64,000 nucleotides of DNA from Variibacter sp. (GTDB lineage: Bacteria; Pseudomonadota; Alphaproteobacteria; Rhizobiales; Xanthobacteraceae): assembly GCA_019689555.1 (NCBI GenBank), contig JADGHE010000007.1:1-64000 (forward strand), written 5' to 3'. The translations under genes were made by a program, and so were the position numbers. The notes beneath the pieces are model-generated. The model searched no databases, was not told the DNA's origin, and saw only the letters and a program-made list of their open reading frames with translations. Position 1 is the stretch's first letter. Each line of letters opens with the position of its first letter. This document shows positions 8,781 to 18,679 of the stretch, piece by piece.

Positions 8781-10367
8781 ATGAAACTCAGTCGCCGTGC
8801 CTTCGTCGGCGGCGCCCTCGCCGCCCCGTTCCTCGCCGGATCGGGCCTTGCCCAGAGCCGGGGAAGCGTGCTGCGCGTCATCCCCCATGCGGACCTCAAG
8901 AACATCGATCCGATCTGGACGACGGCCTATATCAGCCGCAACCACGGCTACATGATCTACGACACGCTGTTCGCGATGGACGCGGATCTGCGGCCTAGGC
9001 CGCAGATGGTCGACACGTGGGAAGAGTCCGCGGACAAGAAAACGTGGACGTTCGTGCTGCGCGAGGGACTCGCCTTCCACGACGGCCGGCCCGTCACGGC
9101 GGAAGACTGCGCCGCTTCGCTCATCCGCTGGGGCAAGCGCGACGGCATGGGCCAGCAGCTCTTCACCATCGTGGAGAGCGTCAAGGGGCGCGACGCCAAG
9201 ACGCTGGAGATCAAGCTCGCCAGACCCTACGGCCTGCTGCTCGACTCGATCGGCAAGATCTCCTCAAACGTGCCCTTCATCATGCCGAAGGAGATCGCAG
9301 AGACCGATCCATTCAAGCAGATCGAAAGCGCGGTCGGTTCCGGCCCCTTCATCTTCAAGAAGGACGAGTGGGTTCCGGGCTCCAAGGTCGTCTACGTCAA
9401 GAACCCCAACTACGTCCCGCGCAAGGAGCCGGCCTCGGGGGCGGCGGGCGGCAAGATCGCCAAGGTCGATCGCGTCGAATGGCTCTACATCCCCGATCCG
9501 ACGACCTGCATGAACGCGCTGATGTCCGGCGAGGTCGATTACTACGAGCAGGTGCCCGGCGACCTTGCGCCGATGCTCGCCAGAGCCCCGGGCGTGAAGA
9601 TCGAGGTGCTGGATCCGATCGGCTCCCAGGGGATGCTCCGATTCAACCACCTCGTCGCTCCGACGAACAACCCGCTGGTGCGCCGCGCCATCGCGCAGGC
9701 CCTCAGCCAGAAGGAAATCCTCGCCGCCGCGGTGGGCAACCCGCAATACTACAAGGAGTGCGAGTCGCTGTTCCCGTGCGGAACGCCGCTCGAGTCGAAG
9801 GCCGGGCTCGACCTCATTCGCCCGGCCAGCAAGGAGAAGGCGAAGGAGACGCTCAAGAAGTCGGGCTACAACGGCGAGAAGGTGGTGATCATGCAGCCGA
9901 CCGACATCCCGATCTCCAGCGCCTTCGCCCTGGTTGCGGGGAGAACCCTGCGCGACATCGGGATGAACGTCGACGTGCAGGCGATGGACTGGTCGTCCGT
10001 CACCTCGCGGCGCGCCAAGAAGGACCCGGTCGAGCAAGGCGGCTGGAACCTGTTCCCGACCTGGTGGATCGGCGGCGACCTGCTCAACCCGCTCACCAGC
10101 GTGGCGCTGATCGCCGATGCGGGAAAAGCATGGCCGGGCTGGCCGAACGACGAGAAGCTGGAGGCGCTGCGGCAGGAGTTCGCCAATTCGACGACGCTCG
10201 AAGAGCAGAAGAAGGCCGCCGCCGCCGTGCAGGCCCGCGCCATCGAGATCGGAACGCACGTCAATCTCGGAACCTTCTTCGTGCCGGTGGGCTATCGCGA
10301 CAATGTGAGGGGCATGATTCCGTCTCCGGTCCAGTTCTTCTGGAACATGGAAAAGGTCTCGGCCTAG
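8781..10367 (+). CDS. Peptide-type ABC transporter substrate-binding protein (SBP_bac_5)
   Basis: 528 residues, family 5 extracellular solute-binding protein (DppA/OppA/NikA type). The N-terminus MKLSRRAFVGGALAAPFLAG carries an SRRAF twin-arginine motif and ends near GLAQ, so export is probably by Tat. Mature-protein hallmarks include LREGLAFHDGRPVTAED and IGSQGMLRFNH. It captures peptides or similar ligands in the periplasm and delivers them to the permeases encoded downstream. ATG 8781 has GGAGG upstream. A 204-bp gap to the permease gene is longer than other gaps in the operon; ligand unknown. Confidence 0.92.
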   Translation: MKLSRRAFVGGALAAPFLAGSGLAQSRGSVLRVIPHADLKNIDPIWTTAYISRNHGYMIYDTLFAMDADLRPRPQMVDTWEESADKKTWTFVLREGLAFHDGRPVTAEDCAASLIRWGKRDGMGQQLFTIVESVKGRDAKTLEIKLARPYGLLLDSIGKISSNVPFIMPKEIAETDPFKQIESAVGSGPFIFKKDEWVPGSKVVYVKNPNYVPRKEPASGAAGGKIAKVDRVEWLYIPDPTTCMNALMSGEVDYYEQVPGDLAPMLARAPGVKIEVLDPIGSQGMLRFNHLVAPTNNPLVRRAIAQALSQKEILAAAVGNPQYYKECESLFPCGTPLESKAGLDLIRPASKEKAKETLKKSGYNGEKVVIMQPTDIPISSAFALVAGRTLRDIGMNVDVQAMDWSSVTSRRAKKDPVEQGGWNLFPTWWIGGDLLNPLTSVALIADAGKAWPGWPNDEKLEALRQEFANSTTLEEQKKAAAAVQARAIEIGTHVNLGTFFVPVGYRDNVRGMIPSPVQFFWNMEKVSA

Positions 10368-10571
10368 GAGGCCCGAAGCTCCCAATGAGGGTACAGCGTC
10401 GGCGCTCCCTTCCGCCGCAGGCGGCTCGGGCGGCGGGCGCGCAGCGGGGAAACGGTCCATGACGCATCGCGTGGACCGCCCTCGGCGCGGCAGCCGCCTC
10501 AACGAGGGATTCGGCGATCCGGGCTCCGCCCGCCTTCGGCAGGATGTGAAGACCGTCTAGGCGACCCCGTC

Positions 10572-11513
10572 ATGCTCGCCTTCGTCGTTCAGCGCGTGCT
10601 CGCCACAATCCCGGTGATGGGCGTGGTGGCCTTCGTCGTTTTCCTGCTGCTGCGGCTTTCCCCCGGCGATCCGGCCGCCGTCATCGCCGGCGATTACGCG
10701 ACCGCAGAGCAGGTGGAGCGCATCCGCGCCCAGCTCGGCCTCAATCTGCCGATCTACAGCCAGTTCTTCACCTGGCTCGGGCAGATCCTGCGCGGGGATC
10801 TCGGCGTGTCGATCTTCTCCAACCTCCCGGTCACGACGCTGATCGCGCAGCGGATCGAACCGACGCTGATGCTCGCGCTCACGACCATCGTGTTCTCGAT
10901 CGTCGTCGCCGTTCCGCTCGGCGTGCTCGCCGCGTGGAAGGCCAACAGTTGGATCGACCGCGCGGTGATGATGTTTGCGGTCATAGGCTTCTCGGTCCCA
11001 GTGTTCGTCCTCGGCTATTTTCTCATCTACGGCTTCGCGCTCGGGCTGAACTGGTTTCCCGTGCAGGGCTATCGCAGCCCGTTCGACAGCCCCGCAGCGT
11101 TCCTGCACCACATTGCGCTGCCGACGCTGACGCTCTCGGCGATCTTCATTGCGCTCATCGCGCGCATCACGCGCGCCACCGTGCTCGAAGTGTTGAGCGA
11201 AGACTACATCCGCACCGCGCGCGCGAAGGGCCAGAGCGAGCGCAAGGTGCTGTTTCGTCACGCGCTCAAGAACGCCGCCGTTCCCATCGTCACGGTGATC
11301 GGGCTCGGCGTCGCGCTCTTGATCGGCGGCGTGGTGGTGACGGAGAGCGTCTTCAACATTCCGGGCCTCGGCCGGCTCGTGGTCGACGCGATCCTCAAGC
11401 GCGACTATCCCATCATTCAGGGGCTGATCCTGTTCTTCTCGTTCATCTACATCGTGCTCAATCTGTTGATCGACATCGCCTACACGCTGCTCGATCCGAG
11501 GATTCGCTATTGA
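10572..11513 (+). CDS. Peptide-type ABC transporter permease 1 (DppB-like)
   Basis: 313-residue inner-membrane permease with about six helices. The N-terminal TM segment ([20 protein letters not shown]) is typical of DppB. The coupling-helix region reads [20 protein letters not shown], the conserved EAA-type loop that contacts the ATPase. It forms the translocation pore together with the following permease. Its TGA overlaps the TTG start of the next gene (TTGA), implying translational coupling. Confidence 0.95.
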   Translation: MLAFVVQRVLATIPVMGVVAFVVFLLLRLSPGDPAAVIAGDYATAEQVERIRAQLGLNLPIYSQFFTWLGQILRGDLGVSIFSNLPVTTLIAQRIEPTLMLALTTIVFSIVVAVPLGVLAAWKANSWIDRAVMMFAVIGFSVPVFVLGYFLIYGFALGLNWFPVQGYRSPFDSPAAFLHHIALPTLTLSAIFIALIARITRATVLEVLSEDYIRTARAKGQSERKVLFRHALKNAAVPIVTVIGLGVALLIGGVVVTESVFNIPGLGRLVVDAILKRDYPIIQGLILFFSFIYIVLNLLIDIAYTLLDPRIRY

Positions 11514-12394
11514 GTGACCTGCTTCAGCCCCGTGGAGAGGCCGTCATCGCCCCGCGCGACCTGCGCGGGCGCCGCGGCCTGTTCGCGCGCCAGCCGCTCG
11601 CCGTTCTCGGCGCGGCAATCATTGTCGTGATGGCGCTCGCCGCCCTCGGCGCGCCGCTCATCGCGCCCGTCGATCCGCTCGCGCTCGACCCGCTGCGCCG
11701 GTTGCGCCCGCCGAGCGAGATCAACTGGTTCGGCACCGACCAGTTCGGACGCGACGTCTTCAGCCGGGTGGTCTTCGGGGCGCGCGTCTCGCTGATCGTC
11801 GGCGTCGCGGTGGCGGCGCTGTCGGTAGCGATCGGGCTCGCGATCGGCCTTGCCGCGGGCTATGTGCACTGGCTCGACGCGGTGGTGATGCGGGTGATGG
11901 ACGGCCTCATGGCCATCCCCGGCGTGCTGCTCGCCATCGCGCTCGTGTCGCTGTCGGGCGCGAGCTTGACGACCGTGATCGTGGCCATCACGGTGCCGGA
12001 GGTGCCGCGCGTCGTCCGGCTCGTGCGCTCCGTCGTTCTGTCCGTGCGCGAGGAGCCCTACGTGGAAGCGGCGATCGCCGTCGGCACGCGGCTGCCGCTC
12101 ATCCTGGTGCGGCACGTGCTGCCGAACAGCATTCCGCCGCTCATCGTGCAGGCGACCTATATCTGCGCCTCCGCCATGCTGACGGAGGCGATCTTGAGCT
12201 TTCTCGGCGCCGGCACGCCGCCGGAGATCCCGAGCTGGGGCAACATGATGGCGGAGGGGCGGCTGTTCTTCCCCATCGCGCCGCGCATCGTGCTCTTGCC
12301 GGGCGTTGCGCTCGCGCTCACGATCCTCGCCGTCAACGTGCTGGGCGACGGCCTGCGCGACCGGCTCGATCCGAAGCTCGCCAAGCGGATGTGA
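11510..12394 (+). CDS. Peptide-type ABC transporter permease 2 (DppC-like), TTG start
   Basis: 294-residue second permease. A TM near the N-terminus is followed by the characteristic periplasmic [20 protein letters not shown] motif, five further helices and an EAA-type loop ([20 protein letters not shown]). No ATG or GTG lies at the N-terminus; TTG at 11510 overlaps the upstream stop and gives the expected family length, so it is the best start. It pairs with the DppB-like protein in the inner membrane. Confidence 0.93.
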   Translation: MSDLLQPRGEAVIAPRDLRGRRGLFARQPLAVLGAAIIVVMALAALGAPLIAPVDPLALDPLRRLRPPSEINWFGTDQFGRDVFSRVVFGARVSLIVGVAVAALSVAIGLAIGLAAGYVHWLDAVVMRVMDGLMAIPGVLLAIALVSLSGASLTTVIVAITVPEVPRVVRLVRSVVLSVREEPYVEAAIAVGTRLPLILVRHVLPNSIPPLIVQATYICASAMLTEAILSFLGAGTPPEIPSWGNMMAEGRLFFPIAPRIVLLPGVALALTILAVNVLGDGLRDRLDPKLAKRM

Positions 12395-12431
12395 GCATGA
12401 ACGGGACAGGTGAAGCCATGGACGCGACGCC

Positions 12432-14063
12432 ATGACCGCCTCTTCGCCCGTGCTGGACATCCAGGGGCTGACTGTCCGCCTGCCGGCCGGCGCCGACCGG
12501 CTCAACGCCGTCGAGGACGTCTCGTTCGCGGTCGGGCCCGGGGAGATCGTCTGCGTTGTCGGCGAATCGGGATCGGGCAAGTCGGTCACCGCGCACAGCA
12601 TCATGGGCCTGCTGCCGCCGGGACAGCTCACGCCGACCGCCGGCCGGATCCTGCTCGAGGGCGACGACCTCTTGCGCAAATCGCCCGCCGCGCTGCGCGC
12701 GCTGCGCGGCCACCGCATGGCGATGATCTTCCAGGAGCCGATGACGGCTCTCAACCCCGTCATGCGCGTCGGCGAACAGATCGAAGAGGTGCTCGCCATC
12801 CACACGAGGTTCGATGCGGCCGCGCGCCGGCAGCGCGTGCTCGACGTGATGCGCTCCGTGCACCTGCCCGACGTCGAACGCCTGATCGACGCCTATCCGC
12901 ACCAGCTTTCGGGCGGGCAGCGCCAGCGCATCATGATCGCGGCAGCGCTCGTGCTCGACCCGGTGCTGCTGATCGCCGACGAGCCGACGACCGCGCTCGA
13001 CGTGACCACGCAGGCGCAGATCCTCAAGCTCATCAAGGAGCTCCAGTCGCGCCGCAAGACGGGCGTGCTGTTCATCACGCACGACTTCGGCGTGGTGGCG
13101 GAGATCGCCCATCGCGTCGTCGTCATGCAGAACGGCCGCGTCGTGGAGCAGGGCCGTGCCGAGGACGTTCTGCGGCGGCCGCGCCACGCTTATACGCGCA
13201 TGCTGATCCGCGCGGTGCCCACCCTCACGCCGCCGCAGCGCGCGCCGACCGGCCAGGTGCCGATCGTGCTCGAAGCGCGGCAGCTCGCCAAGACCTACGT
13301 CATCGGCGGCTTCCTCGGCCGGCGGCGGGAGGTGAAGGCGGCCGTGAACGTCAATCTCGCGGTGCGGCGGGGCGAAACGCTGGGCGTCGTGGGAGAGTCC
13401 GGCTCCGGCAAATCGACGGTGGCGCGCTGCATCGCCCGCCTCATCGAGCCGAGCGCCGGGGCAATCCTGCTCGAAGGCACCGACGTCGCCAAGCTGACGA
13501 CGGGCGCGCTGCGGCCGCACCGCAAGCGCGTCCAGATCGTCTTTCAGGACCCCTATCGTTCGCTCAATCCGCGACGCACCGTCGGCGCCTCGATCATCGA
13601 AGGGCCGATGAACTTCGGCGTGCCCCGCGAGGCCGCGCTCGCGCGCGCCCGGGAGCTGATGCGGCTCGTCGATCTCGACCCCGACGCGCTGTCGCGCTAC
13701 CCGCACCAGTTTTCCGGCGGCCAGCGCCAGCGCCTGTGCATCGCCCGCGCGCTGGCCCTCGAGCCCGAAATCCTCATCGCCGACGAGGCGGTCTCCGCGC
13801 TCGACGTATCGGTGCAGGCGCAGGTGCTGCAGCTCCTCGACGACGTGCGGCGCCGTTTCAACCTCGCTCTTCTGTTCATCACGCACGATCTGCGCGTCGC
13901 GGCGCAGGTGTGCGATCGCATCGTCGTCATGCAGAACGGCGAAATCGTCGAGGAAGGCGTCACGGCGGAGATCTTCCGCAATCCGCGGCATCCGTATACA
14001 CGCGCGCTGTTCGAGGCCGCGCCCGGACGCGCGTTCGCGTTCGGCGCGTTCGAGACGGATTGA
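12432..14063 (+). CDS. Peptide ABC transporter ATP-binding protein, fused DppD-DppF type
   Basis: 543-residue tandem ATPase. Both halves are complete: Walker A GESGSGKS at residues 44-51 and again near 320; signatures LSGGQRQR and FSGGQRQR; Walker B ending [12 protein letters not shown] in the first half and [12 protein letters not shown] in the second, with His switches in ITHD. The two domains correspond to separate DppD and DppF subunits elsewhere, and fusion is common in alphaproteobacteria. Oligopeptide-transporter extensions ([13 protein letters not shown] near the end) are present. A 37-bp gap follows the permease gene. It energises import by the complex. Confidence 0.95.
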   Translation: MTASSPVLDIQGLTVRLPAGADRLNAVEDVSFAVGPGEIVCVVGESGSGKSVTAHSIMGLLPPGQLTPTAGRILLEGDDLLRKSPAALRALRGHRMAMIFQEPMTALNPVMRVGEQIEEVLAIHTRFDAAARRQRVLDVMRSVHLPDVERLIDAYPHQLSGGQRQRIMIAAALVLDPVLLIADEPTTALDVTTQAQILKLIKELQSRRKTGVLFITHDFGVVAEIAHRVVVMQNGRVVEQGRAEDVLRRPRHAYTRMLIRAVPTLTPPQRAPTGQVPIVLEARQLAKTYVIGGFLGRRREVKAAVNVNLAVRRGETLGVVGESGSGKSTVARCIARLIEPSAGAILLEGTDVAKLTTGALRPHRKRVQIVFQDPYRSLNPRRTVGASIIEGPMNFGVPREAALARARELMRLVDLDPDALSRYPHQFSGGQRQRLCIARALALEPEILIADEAVSALDVSVQAQVLQLLDDVRRRFNLALLFITHDLRVAAQVCDRIVVMQNGEIVEEGVTAEIFRNPRHPYTRALFEAAPGRAFAFGAFETD

Positions 14064-14085
14064 CGCAAGGCGAAAGGCAGACCCG

Positions 14086-14568
14086 ATGCTGGACTTGTTG
14101 CCCGGCGCCCAGAAGGCCGGCGCGCTTCTCAAGGAACGGCGCGAGACGATCGTCGTCGCCGAAGCGGCGAGCGGCGGCCTCATCGCGGCCGCGCTCCTCG
14201 CCGTGCCGGGCGCGTCGGCCTATTTTCTCGGCGGCGCGGTGCTCTACACCCGGCAGGCGCACGAGCTGATGCTGGACCTCTCGGACGAGGATCTCGCCGG
14301 CATGCGGCCGGCGACGGAGGCCCACACGCTCGCGGTGGCGCGCCGCGCCCGCGCGCGCTTCTCGGCCACGTGGTGCCTCGCCGAGCACGGCGCCGCCGGC
14401 CCGACCGGCAACCGCTACGGCGACGCGCCCGGGCACTCCTGCCTCGCGCTCGCGGGCCCGGTGGAACGCACGCTCACGATCGCGACCGGGAGCGCCGACC
14501 GGCCGGCGAACATGCAGGCCTTCGCCCGCGCGGCGCTCGACCTCCTTGTCGAGGCGCTGACGCGCTGA
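14086..14568 (+). CDS. CinA C-terminal-domain protein (PncC-like) with altered active-site motifs
   Basis: 160 residues, single CinA C-terminal domain. PncC-type members deamidate nicotinamide mononucleotide, using Ser and Lys in the motifs AESCTGG and YSNxAK. Here those read AEAASGG (about 26-32) and YTRQAH, so the usual Ser, Cys and Lys positions are changed, while the later GPTGNRYG segment persists. The protein therefore probably does not act as a normal NMN amidase and may be a divergent paralogue with another ligand (inference). It is the last gene of the peptide transporter operon (22 bp after the ATPase) and converges with the gamma-glutamyltransferase gene 16 bp away. Confidence 0.82.
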   Translation: MLDLLPGAQKAGALLKERRETIVVAEAASGGLIAAALLAVPGASAYFLGGAVLYTRQAHELMLDLSDEDLAGMRPATEAHTLAVARRARARFSATWCLAEHGAAGPTGNRYGDAPGHSCLALAGPVERTLTIATGSADRPANMQAFARAALDLLVEALTR

Positions 14569-14584
14569 GGCGCCCGCGGCGGCG

Positions 14585-16222
14585 TCACACCTCGTCCTCG
14601 GCCACCGCCTCGCTCCACGGCATATGGGGTTCGGCCGCGCCCTCGTTGCGGCCCGCGGCGCGCTTCACCGCGCCCGCGATGGTGAAATGCGCGGGATAGG
14701 CCGTGCGCTCGACCTCGAGGGTCGCAAAGCGCGTCGCGAGCGCCGCGCGCACGCCCTCCGGCAGGTCGCGGTCGACCACCACGCGCGCGCCGCCGGAGAC
14801 GTCGATGCGCGGGGCGTGGAAGGCGTCCTCCAGGCTCACCCCGTTCGCCAGCATGATCAGGAGCTGGAACACCGCCGGCATGATCTTGCGCCCGCCGGAG
14901 CCGCCGATCGCCACCGCCTGCTCGCCGCCGACCATGATGGCCGGGCAGTAATTGCACAGCGCCCGCTTGCCCGGGCCGAGGCTGTTCGGTCCGCCGCGCC
15001 GCGGATCGAACCAGTTGATCGCATTGTTGAGCAAAATGCCGGTCGAGGGCGACAGGAAGCGCGATCCGAAGATCGACAACAGCGTCTGCGTCAGCGCCAC
15101 CATGTTGCCGTCGCGGTCGACCACGGAAATGTGCGTCGTCGTGGAGGTGACGGCGGTCGTCGCCGTATCGCCCATCGTGTCGAAGCGTTTCTGCCAGGCC
15201 TCATTCAACGACGCGGCAATCGCCGTGAACGCCTCCGCATCGAGCGCGGGCCCGTCCCCGCGCGGCGACCAGCGGCGGGCCAGCGCCTCGAAGGCCTGGA
15301 TCATGGTCGGGCCGCCGCTGAGTTCCGGCAGCACACTGATCCGATGCCCGTTGTGATCGACGCTGCGCGGCGCAACCACGCGCGGCTCGCAGGCCGCGAG
15401 ATCCGCCTCCGTGACGCAGCCGCCGGCCGCGCGCAGATCGTCGCAGAGCGCCCGGCCGATCGGCCCGCGGTAGAATGAATCGGGGCCGTCCGCAGCGATG
15501 GTCGCGAGCGTGCGGGCGAGCGCCGCATTTGGCAGCCGCAGGACGGGATCGGCCTCCACGGCCGGCGGCGGCACAGGCGGGGCCCCGCCCGGCAGAAAAA
15601 CCGCGCGGCAGCCGGGATCGCGCGAAAGATGCGCGTAGGCCGTCGCAATCTCAAGCAGCATGTACCAGTCGACCACCGGCCCCTCGGCCGCCAGCGCAGC
15701 GGCGGGCGCGACGAGATCGCCCCACGGCTTGCGGCCGAACAGGCGATGCGCCGCATGCACGCCCGCGAGCACGGTCGGCGCGGCGGCGGCGGTCGCCCCG
15801 ACGAGGTTGCGGTCGTCCTTCACCCGCGGCCAGCCGAACAGGTCGCCGCCGCTCCCTTCGATCAGCGGATAATCGGCAGGGTCGAGCGCAAGCGGCGCAC
15901 GCGCGCCGAAATCGATGACCGTGATCCGGTCCGCTCCTGCATCCCGCACGAGCATCGCCCCGGTCCCGCCGATGCCGCTCATCCACGGCTCCAGCACCCC
16001 CACTGCAAAGGAGGTGGCGACCGCGGCGTCGACCGCGTGGCCGCCTTGCGCCAAGACGCGCGCGCCGATCTCCGAGGCCAGGCGATGCTGGCTCACGACG
16101 ATGCCGCCGGCGGACGCCACGGCGGGCTTGCGCACGCTGTGGCGCAGCGAAAGGTTCGGCGACAGGCCGGGTGCTGGATGCTTCATGGCGCCTTTTTCCT
16201 GGATCGGAGCGAAAGAGGACAT
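14585..16222 (-). CDS. Gamma-glutamyltransferase-family protein (1)
   Basis: 545 residues. Ntn-hydrolase that self-cleaves before a catalytic Thr and transfers or hydrolyses gamma-glutamyl or related acyl groups. The nucleophile is seen in TTTHISVVDRDGNMVALTQT, probably T362, followed by an LLNN motif (ILLNNAINWF) and the oxyanion segment SGGRKIMPAVFQLL. No signal peptide is visible, so it may act in the cytosol on imported substrate. Its ATG overlaps the upstream TGA (TGATG), which shows coupling to the amidohydrolase gene; ATG 16186 (MKHPAPG) is an alternative start. It is the last gene of a four-gene minus-strand operon. Confidence 0.9.
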   Translation of the reverse strand: MSSFAPIQEKGAMKHPAPGLSPNLSLRHSVRKPAVASAGGIVVSQHRLASEIGARVLAQGGHAVDAAVATSFAVGVLEPWMSGIGGTGAMLVRDAGADRITVIDFGARAPLALDPADYPLIEGSGGDLFGWPRVKDDRNLVGATAAAAPTVLAGVHAAHRLFGRKPWGDLVAPAAALAAEGPVVDWYMLLEIATAYAHLSRDPGCRAVFLPGGAPPVPPPAVEADPVLRLPNAALARTLATIAADGPDSFYRGPIGRALCDDLRAAGGCVTEADLAACEPRVVAPRSVDHNGHRISVLPELSGGPTMIQAFEALARRWSPRGDGPALDAEAFTAIAASLNEAWQKRFDTMGDTATTAVTSTTTHISVVDRDGNMVALTQTLLSIFGSRFLSPSTGILLNNAINWFDPRRGGPNSLGPGKRALCNYCPAIMVGGEQAVAIGGSGGRKIMPAVFQLLIMLANGVSLEDAFHAPRIDVSGGARVVVDRDLPEGVRAALATRFATLEVERTAYPAHFTIAGAVKRAAGRNEGAAEPHMPWSEAVAEDEV

Positions 16223-17481
16223 CAGGGCTCGCGGCCCGCGCGCTCGGCCAGACGGCGATCGTAGTCGAGCACGGCCTGCAGCAGAACCTGCGCGCCGGCG
16301 GCGCACTGCTCCTTGGAGGAGAATTCGGCCTCGTTGTGGCTGATGCCCCCGCGGCTGGGCACGAAGATCATGGCGGTGGGCGCGACCCGCGCCACATAGG
16401 CGGCGTCGTGCCCCGCGCCGGAGACGATGTCGCGCGTCGCGTATCCGGCGGCCGCGGCGGCGGCGCGCACGGATGCGACGCAGTCGGGATCGAAGCGCAC
16501 CGGCGGCGCGTCGGCGATGCGCTCCATGCTGACGCGAAGGCCGAGCGGATCGCAGATTTCGGAGAGCGACGCGACGAGCGCTCTTTCCATGGAGTCGAGC
16601 ACGGCGCTCTCCGGATGGCGCAGGTCCACGGTGAGGAACACCTCGCCGGGCACGACGTTGCGCGAGTTCGGCCTCACCTCCATCATCCCCACGGTGCCGA
16701 CGGCAAGCGGCGCATGCGCGAGCGCGATCGCATCGACCCGATCGACGAGGCGCGCGGCGCCGAGCAGCGCGTTCCTGCGCATGTGCATCGGGGTCGCGCC
16801 GGTGTGGGCGTCCTGACCCGTCACCAGGACTTCGTACCAGCGCAGCCCCTGCACGCCGGTCACGACGCCGATGTCCTTCCCTTCCATCTCAAGGATGGGC
16901 CCCTGCTCGATGTGGAGCTCGAAGAAGGCCGACAGCGGATGCCGCCCGCACGGCTCCTCGCCGCGATAGCCGATCGCCTCGAGGGCCGCGCCGAAGCTCA
17001 CCCCGTCCCGGTCCGTGCGCGCCGCCGCCCAGTCGCGCGTGAACACGCCGGCGAAGACGCCGGAGGCCGTCATCGACGGGGCGAAGCGCGCGCCCTCCTC
17101 GTTCGTCCAGTTGACGATCTCGATCGGCGCATAGGTCTCATAGCCGGCTTCCACGAGGGTGCGCACGGCTTCGAGCGCGGCGAGGACGCCGAGCGCGCCG
17201 TCGAACTTTCCGCCGGTCGGCTGCGTGTCGAGATGGCTGCCGAAGGCGATGGGGGGCAGATCGTTGCGCTGCCCCGCGCGGCGGGCAAACATCGTGCCCA
17301 TGTCGTCGACGGTGACGGTGAGGCCGAGCGCCTCGCACCGCGCCTTGAACCAGTCGCGCACCTGCCTGTCGAGGTCGGTGAGGGTCAGCCGGCAGACGCC
17401 GCCCTTCGCCGTGCCGCCGATGGCGGCGGCCTCCATGAGGTCGCTCCACAGCCGCTCGGCGTCGACGACGAGATTGCGCAT
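16222..17481 (-). CDS. Zn-dependent amidohydrolase, M20 family (allantoate/N-carbamoyl-amino-acid hydrolase type)
   Basis: 419 residues. M20 binuclear-zinc hydrolase of the HyuC/AllC group, which splits carbamoyl or amide bonds of small amino-acid derivatives. Metal and catalytic motifs are GSHLDTQPTGGKFDG, NWTNEEGARF, ELHIEQGP, GQDAHTGATPM and SGAGHDAAY. A longer frame starts at 17526, but ATG 17481 (MRNLVVDAERLW) matches family N-termini and lies 14 bp after the upstream stop. Cytosolic. Within an operon with an ene-reductase and peptidase it probably handles an amide intermediate (inference). Confidence 0.9.
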   Translation of the reverse strand: MRNLVVDAERLWSDLMEAAAIGGTAKGGVCRLTLTDLDRQVRDWFKARCEALGLTVTVDDMGTMFARRAGQRNDLPPIAFGSHLDTQPTGGKFDGALGVLAALEAVRTLVEAGYETYAPIEIVNWTNEEGARFAPSMTASGVFAGVFTRDWAAARTDRDGVSFGAALEAIGYRGEEPCGRHPLSAFFELHIEQGPILEMEGKDIGVVTGVQGLRWYEVLVTGQDAHTGATPMHMRRNALLGAARLVDRVDAIALAHAPLAVGTVGMMEVRPNSRNVVPGEVFLTVDLRHPESAVLDSMERALVASLSEICDPLGLRVSMERIADAPPVRFDPDCVASVRAAAAAAGYATRDIVSGAGHDAAYVARVAPTAMIFVPSRGGISHNEAEFSSKEQCAAGAQVLLQAVLDYDRRLAERAGREP

Positions 17482-17495
17482 CCGAAAACGCCCTT

Positions 17496-18605
17496 TCACC
17501 CGCGCGGGGCGGTGACGCCCGACCACAGCGCCCGGCTCACCCGCAGATACTGCGGCGGACGGTCGACCTCCCCGCCGAGCTGGCGCGCCGCCTCCCAGGC
17601 CCAGTGCGGATCGTCGAGGAATGCGCGGCCGATCGCCACCATGTCCGCCCGGCCTTCAGCGACGATCGCCTCCGCCTGCCGCGGCGCCGTGATGAGCCCG
17701 ACGACGCGCGTGGCGAGGCCCGTCTCGCGCCGCACGCGCTCGGCAATGGGCACGTTGTAGCCGGCCGTCGTCGGGTTGCGGACGTCCGCCGTCACCCCGC
17801 CGGACGAAACGTCGACGTAATCCATTCCGGCCTCCTTAAGGCCGCGCGCGAAGGCCACCGCATCGTCCGGCGTCAGACCGCCCTCGATCCAGTCGCTGCC
17901 GGTGATGCGCGCGCCGAGCGCTATGCCGCGCGGCACCACCGCGCGCACCGCCTCGACCAGCTCGAACAGATAGCGCCATCCCGCCTGGCGGCCGGGACCG
18001 TATTCGTCGCTGCGGCGGTTCGAGATCGGCGACTGGATGCTGTGCAGCATGTAGCCGTGCGCCATGTGCAGCTCGATGGCATCGAAGCCGATGCGCACCG
18101 CGCGCCGGGCGGCGTTGACGAACAGTTCGGGCAGGCGCGCGAAGTCCTTTGCGGTCATCTCGCGGGGCGCCGGCCAGTCCGCCCCGTAGGGGATGGCGGA
18201 CGGCGCCATCGTCTCCCATGGCTCGTCGCCGCCGTTGCGCTTGAGCCCCTTGCCGCCCTCCCAGGGGCGCTGCGACGAGGCCTTGCGTCCCGCGTGAGCG
18301 AGCTGGATGCCGAACTTGCTCGTGCCGATGCGCCGGCAATGGGCGATGACGCGCGCGAGCGCCGCCTCGTTGGCGTCGCTGTAGAGGCCGAGACATCCGT
18401 GGGTGATGCGCCCAAAGCGCTCCACATGCGTCGCCTCGATGACGACGAGGCCCGCGCCGGAATTGGCCAGCATGCCGAGATGCGTCAGGTGCCAGTCGTC
18501 GGCGCAGCCGTCATTGGCGCTGTACTGGCACATCGGCGAAACGACGATGCGGTTCTTCAGTTCGAGATCGGCAATCTTGATCGGCGAGAACAGAGCGCTG
18601 GTCAT
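17496..18605 (-). CDS. NADH:flavin oxidoreductase, old yellow enzyme family (YqjM-like)
   Basis: 369-residue FMN TIM-barrel ene-reductase that reduces activated C=C bonds with NAD(P)H. Cys26 and Tyr28 in PMCQYSA fall at the same numbers as the flavin-tuning Cys26/Tyr28 of Bacillus YqjM. The substrate His pair is in IELHMAHGYMLH, followed by SPISNRRSDEYG, and phosphate binding is near GRADMVAIGRAFL. ATG 18605 gives the YqjM-like N-terminus; longer frames add unrelated residues. Second gene of the operon, 74 bp after the M20 peptidase. The natural substrate is unknown; an unsaturated amide or amino acid derivative would fit the neighbours. Confidence 0.93.
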   Translation of the reverse strand: MTSALFSPIKIADLELKNRIVVSPMCQYSANDGCADDWHLTHLGMLANSGAGLVVIEATHVERFGRITHGCLGLYSDANEAALARVIAHCRRIGTSKFGIQLAHAGRKASSQRPWEGGKGLKRNGGDEPWETMAPSAIPYGADWPAPREMTAKDFARLPELFVNAARRAVRIGFDAIELHMAHGYMLHSIQSPISNRRSDEYGPGRQAGWRYLFELVEAVRAVVPRGIALGARITGSDWIEGGLTPDDAVAFARGLKEAGMDYVDVSSGGVTADVRNPTTAGYNVPIAERVRRETGLATRVVGLITAPRQAEAIVAEGRADMVAIGRAFLDDPHWAWEAARQLGGEVDRPPQYLRVSRALWSGVTAPRG

Positions 18606-18679
18606 GGATGTTCCGCTGCGATGTCGGTGGAATGAGATCGATCCGGAGAGGAGGCGAACTTGCGCGCGCCGGTACGCCG

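Noticed and set aside
10368-10571. Possible small gene between the binding protein and permease genes
   Set aside because: Frames are short and out of phase with any start having a ribosome site; treated as leader or processing region of the operon.
12333-14183. A 616-codon minus-strand frame
   Set aside because: Complementary to the tandem ATPase with intact Walker motifs; no family resemblance.
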